A stretch of 64,000 bases of DNA from Adiantum capillus-veneris (taxonomy: Eukaryota; Streptophyta; Polypodiopsida; Polypodiales; Pteridaceae). This document shows, in pieces, positions 61,435 through 64,000 of the stretch. The stretch is from NCBI GenBank assembly GCA_014529385.2, contig CM043971.1, forward strand, positions 90,761,840 through 90,825,839, written 5' to 3'. The position numbers and the translations under genes were made by a program. The notes under the pieces were generated by a model. The model saw only the letters and a program-made list of their open reading frames with translations, had not been told where the DNA came from and made no database searches. Each line of letters opens with the position of its first letter. Within the stretch, counting starts at the first letter, position 1.

Positions 61435-61817
61435 TAGTAATGTCTTTTAAGATTCCCCCGAGAGGGATGACATCCTGTTTCTTTTCCAAAAGATGTGGGA
61501 TTTTATGAAGAGGTCCATTCACCACTTTGTGGATCTCTTGCATCCGGCCTATAAGAAGCCGAATCTTTTCACAAACCAAGTGCTACAAGAAGAGAGTCGC
61601 AACTTACTTCCCGAAGAGAATCACGACACATTCCTTCAAGAGCTAATAAACTATGGATACCAAAGAGGCACGGCTTTTACTTCCACCATATGTTAGAAGA
61701 GGGAGACCTTGGTGAAGCCTCTTTTTTGGTGGGAGAGCTTCGGGTATCAATTGCCTCACCTTCAAAGGTTGCATTAAGGATTCTTGGACAAGTAAACCCT
61801 CTTAAGCCTTAGGCCTT

Positions 61818-61859
<42 letters not shown>

Positions 61860-62794
61860 TCTAATTTCCCGAATCTCTCTTACTCATGATTCATTAATTA
61901 TATTAGATACTCACTATCTCTTGAATATATTATAGGATTGCGCATCCGGTGCATGTGAGCAAAATTGGTCCGCATACTCTTGCTTATCCACACCAAAATT
62001 CACAACAAACTATCAACAAAGCAATTGGAGCAGGTCATCTATTGTCGCTCCAATCTCCAAATGTTGCGCTCCATGCATGAGATGCCTTTGCCTAGACAAG
62101 TAAACCCTCTTTCTACACACTTTCTACAAGTAAACCCTCTTTCTACACACTTGCTTCTTGACTCATAAAAAACCTATGGCTTTTCATTCCAATTCACATG
62201 TGCTAACTTTCTCTTGAGTCTCTTCTATAACTTGTCAAATAGGTCAATGTTGATGATTGCAAGCTCCCAATTGAGACTCTCAAAAGTGTCAATAAAGAGC
62301 GTGATATGACGGAGGAGCAAATTTTCCACGAGCTCTACTTGGAGCTAGAGGAGATTGACCGTCAAGTTTTTCACACACGATCACGCAAGAGGATCATTGT
62401 GCGTGGAGTCCCTACACCTTTGGCTACAAGAGGTAGAGGTGCAAGAGCTTCCCATGCTCATGGCCGTGGCCGTGGGTGTGGTAGAGCATCAATAACACCT
62501 ATAGAGGCAGAGACACACATTGAGATTGAGATGGAGGCTACTACTCCTACAACCTATGTGCGGTGAGACTCTGAAAGCGGCTTCATTGCACCGGCCTCCG
62601 TTATGGAGGATGTGCCTATTCGTAGATCCAACACTATGGAGCCTAGAGAGCCGAAGTATGACAAGGAGGTAAATTTCCTTATTGAGGGAGATTATGACAC
62701 ACCACGATCCGATTCAAGTGAGGATGAAGATGAAATCGACGAGCATAGCTCACAAGAGGAAGATGATGATGATGAGAACAGAGGAAGCTCTTAG
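59778..62794 (+). pseudogene. hAT-family transposase gene (BED finger, DUF659-like), decayed, with introns
   Basis: From the ATG at 59778: BED zinc finger (CRWTCKYCAKI, then PCPNIPDDI), cut by a TAG at 59925. After frameshifts comes the DUF659-like block (NGWSDRKKRGIIN, KDTVKFIYKHI) to 60616. A GT-AG intron (60617-60719, phase 0) follows, then VVQVITDNASN (likely first catalytic Asp) and WTPCGSHCLDLLMEDIG to 61091. After another shift comes LPIYKVLRMTDMEG, then MWDFMKRSIHHFVDLLHPAYKKPNL (61494). The hAT dimerisation tail is at 61980-62100 (IHTKIHNKLSTKQLEQVIYC). A second intron (about 62101-62242) leads to a basic RGRGARASHAHGRGRG stretch and a very acidic C-terminus ending at 62794, with a TGA at 62564. 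Retained introns show it moved as DNA. Terminal repeats and the 8-bp duplication were not found. Confidence 0.85.
61396..61855. repeat. Two (CT)n tracts inside the hAT gene
   Basis: 61396-61432 and 61820-61855, both just before likely 3' splice sites or within presumed introns, where pyrimidine runs are tolerated. Confidence 0.8.
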
Positions 62795-63634
62795 ACTTTA
62801 GTGTCTCCCATATCTTTTTTGCCCCTACTTCCACTTTTTGCACCATTAAGGCTTAGAAGGCCTACTTTTTGTATCATCTCAATTCTCAAATCTCAACTTA
62901 GCTTTTTGATTTATGACATATGTAATGTGAATCGTGGTTCATGCCCATTGTGTCTCATTGTCTTGACTCTTGACTTTTGAGTGTTGGCACTTGCAAGTTG
63001 CCTTCTTGTTCAATGTGATTATCAATTGTTTAATTGTCTCGTGTAAAATCTAAGCTTAAGAATTGCGTGTTTTTATTTTTGAACATATGTAACAATGTTG
63101 TATGATATAAAATTTTCTAGTTCGATGAGTATTGTATGTCTTTGTACGTGGACAAAACCTACTCATTTGTACACTACTTGTTCAAAGGGGCAAACCAATC
63201 AGCCTCGTGTATTAACACTTGGTAAATGCCCTTGGTACGAGGTTTACAGAATTGGCTACTCATGGGCTATTTCCAAGCTTTCCAACCAAAAGCAGATTCA
63301 TAGATTGACATCAGAATATTGTTCAGGCCTTCTAAAACCCTATTGACATAAGTTGAAACTGGGCAGCCACCTGATCCAAGGATTTCCAGCACTTGCTATC
63401 TCCATCCCAGAAGTGGATCAACCGCTAGATTCCTTTATTATTCATCCTTCTAGCAGCTTCACTCCAATAAGGGTTCAGGGTAACACTAGCAAGTTTAGAT
63501 AGCCAAGGGGACCATTGCGAGATGGATTTCTAGAAGTATCTCAGTAATTCACCCCATTCCAGTACCCTTGTTGCTCTATTGCACTTCCGCACCAGCTCTC
63601 TTGTGCTGCAACCTAGTCTCAGGTTAGACCACCT
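62795..63634. other. Non-coding stretch after the hAT gene
   Basis: Would include the 3' UTR and right end of the hAT element. No terminal inverted repeat recognised. Confidence 0.4.
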
Positions 63635-64000
63635 TGTTGAAATTAGGGTTGCAATAAAACACACACATCTTGGAGAAGACAAAGAAAGCTCAAGGCACAC
63701 AATAGAGAGTTTATTACTTAGTGTACAATATAAAGATAGATAGCCCTAGAGTGATGGGTGTTTATACAATGCACGAGGGAAAAAACCTCCTAAAGAGGGA
63801 AAAAATGCCCCGGTGGTCCTAAGTGTGTTCACACACATCACTACCACATGTATATGGCAACAAATCCCCCCATGGAGTGATGCGGTGAACGAGAGCTGGC
63901 ACATGAGTAAAGGGAAGTGCCATGCCCTGAGTACCTGATTAGTCCACAAAGGGGAGTAAGCCCAAAGCTTTGCGGAAAGCTTCAAACTTCTCACAAGACA
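63635..64000 (-). repeat. LTR-like repeat, copy 3, running off the window
   Basis: Starts TGTTGAAATT. Same block order as copies 1 and 2, and shares with copy 1 the AGAGCTGGCACAT part that copy 2 lacks. No primer-binding site lies beside it. Confidence 0.6.

Overview
This is a repeat-dominated piece of a land-plant nuclear genome. Almost every recognisable coding stretch belongs to a transposable element, and very long (CT)n, (CA)n and (GA)n microsatellites occur every few kilobases. The one clear host gene is a plant-specific MYB-CC (PHR1-LIKE) transcription factor. The element mix, low gene density and microsatellite load would suit a large homosporous-fern-type genome. That placement is an inference from overall appearance; only 'land plant' is firm.

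Layout. 1-1.1 kb: decayed Ty1/copia reverse transcriptase. 2.6-4.7 kb (minus): six-exon MYB-CC gene, with possible 5' leader and promoter up to about 5.8 kb. 6.0-7.0 kb: two small retroposed insertions, each with a 16-bp target-site duplication. 7.1-10.6 kb: diverged repeats, microsatellites and a possible SINE. 10.6-21.3 kb: a nearly full-length L1-like LINE carrying stops and a frameshift; its 3' UTR is interrupted by an apparently intact, very young Ty1/copia element (15660-21208, minus, 218-bp LTRs that read as identical, 5-bp target-site duplication, one 1324-codon gag-pol ORF). 21.3-23.1 kb: microsatellites. 23.3-39.8 kb: an old decayed copia element (plus) split inside its RT by a 12.5-kb Ty3/gypsy chromovirus complex with three LTRs (25898-38397).

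39.9-44.4 kb: fragments of a copia RNase H, a plant LINE ORF1, a probable gypsy gag and a LINE RT. 44.4-55.9 kb: related LTR copies, three tRNA-derived SINE-like segments, a Harbinger-like MITE, a second foldback element and microsatellites. 56.3-58.6 kb: degenerate tandem repeats and a 240-bp tandem duplication. 59.2-62.8 kb (plus): a decayed hAT transposase gene with introns and an acidic C-terminal tail. 63.6 kb to the end: another LTR copy.

Functionally, the MYB-CC gene is the only locus likely to serve the plant, by phosphate-starvation-type transcriptional control according to its family. The minus-strand copia at 15.7-21.2 kb is the only element whose sequence shows no obvious block to activity. 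The nesting gives a relative order: old copia, then the gypsy complex; and LINE, then the young copia. Most internal stops in the LINE and the gypsy element are of the kind produced by C-to-T change, which suits decay of methylated DNA. I did not find a convincing novel multi-gene system. The most unusual objects are the three-LTR gypsy complex with its inverted integrase segment, the LINE whose two ORFs share a frame across one UGA, and the copia with a roughly 1-kb leader.
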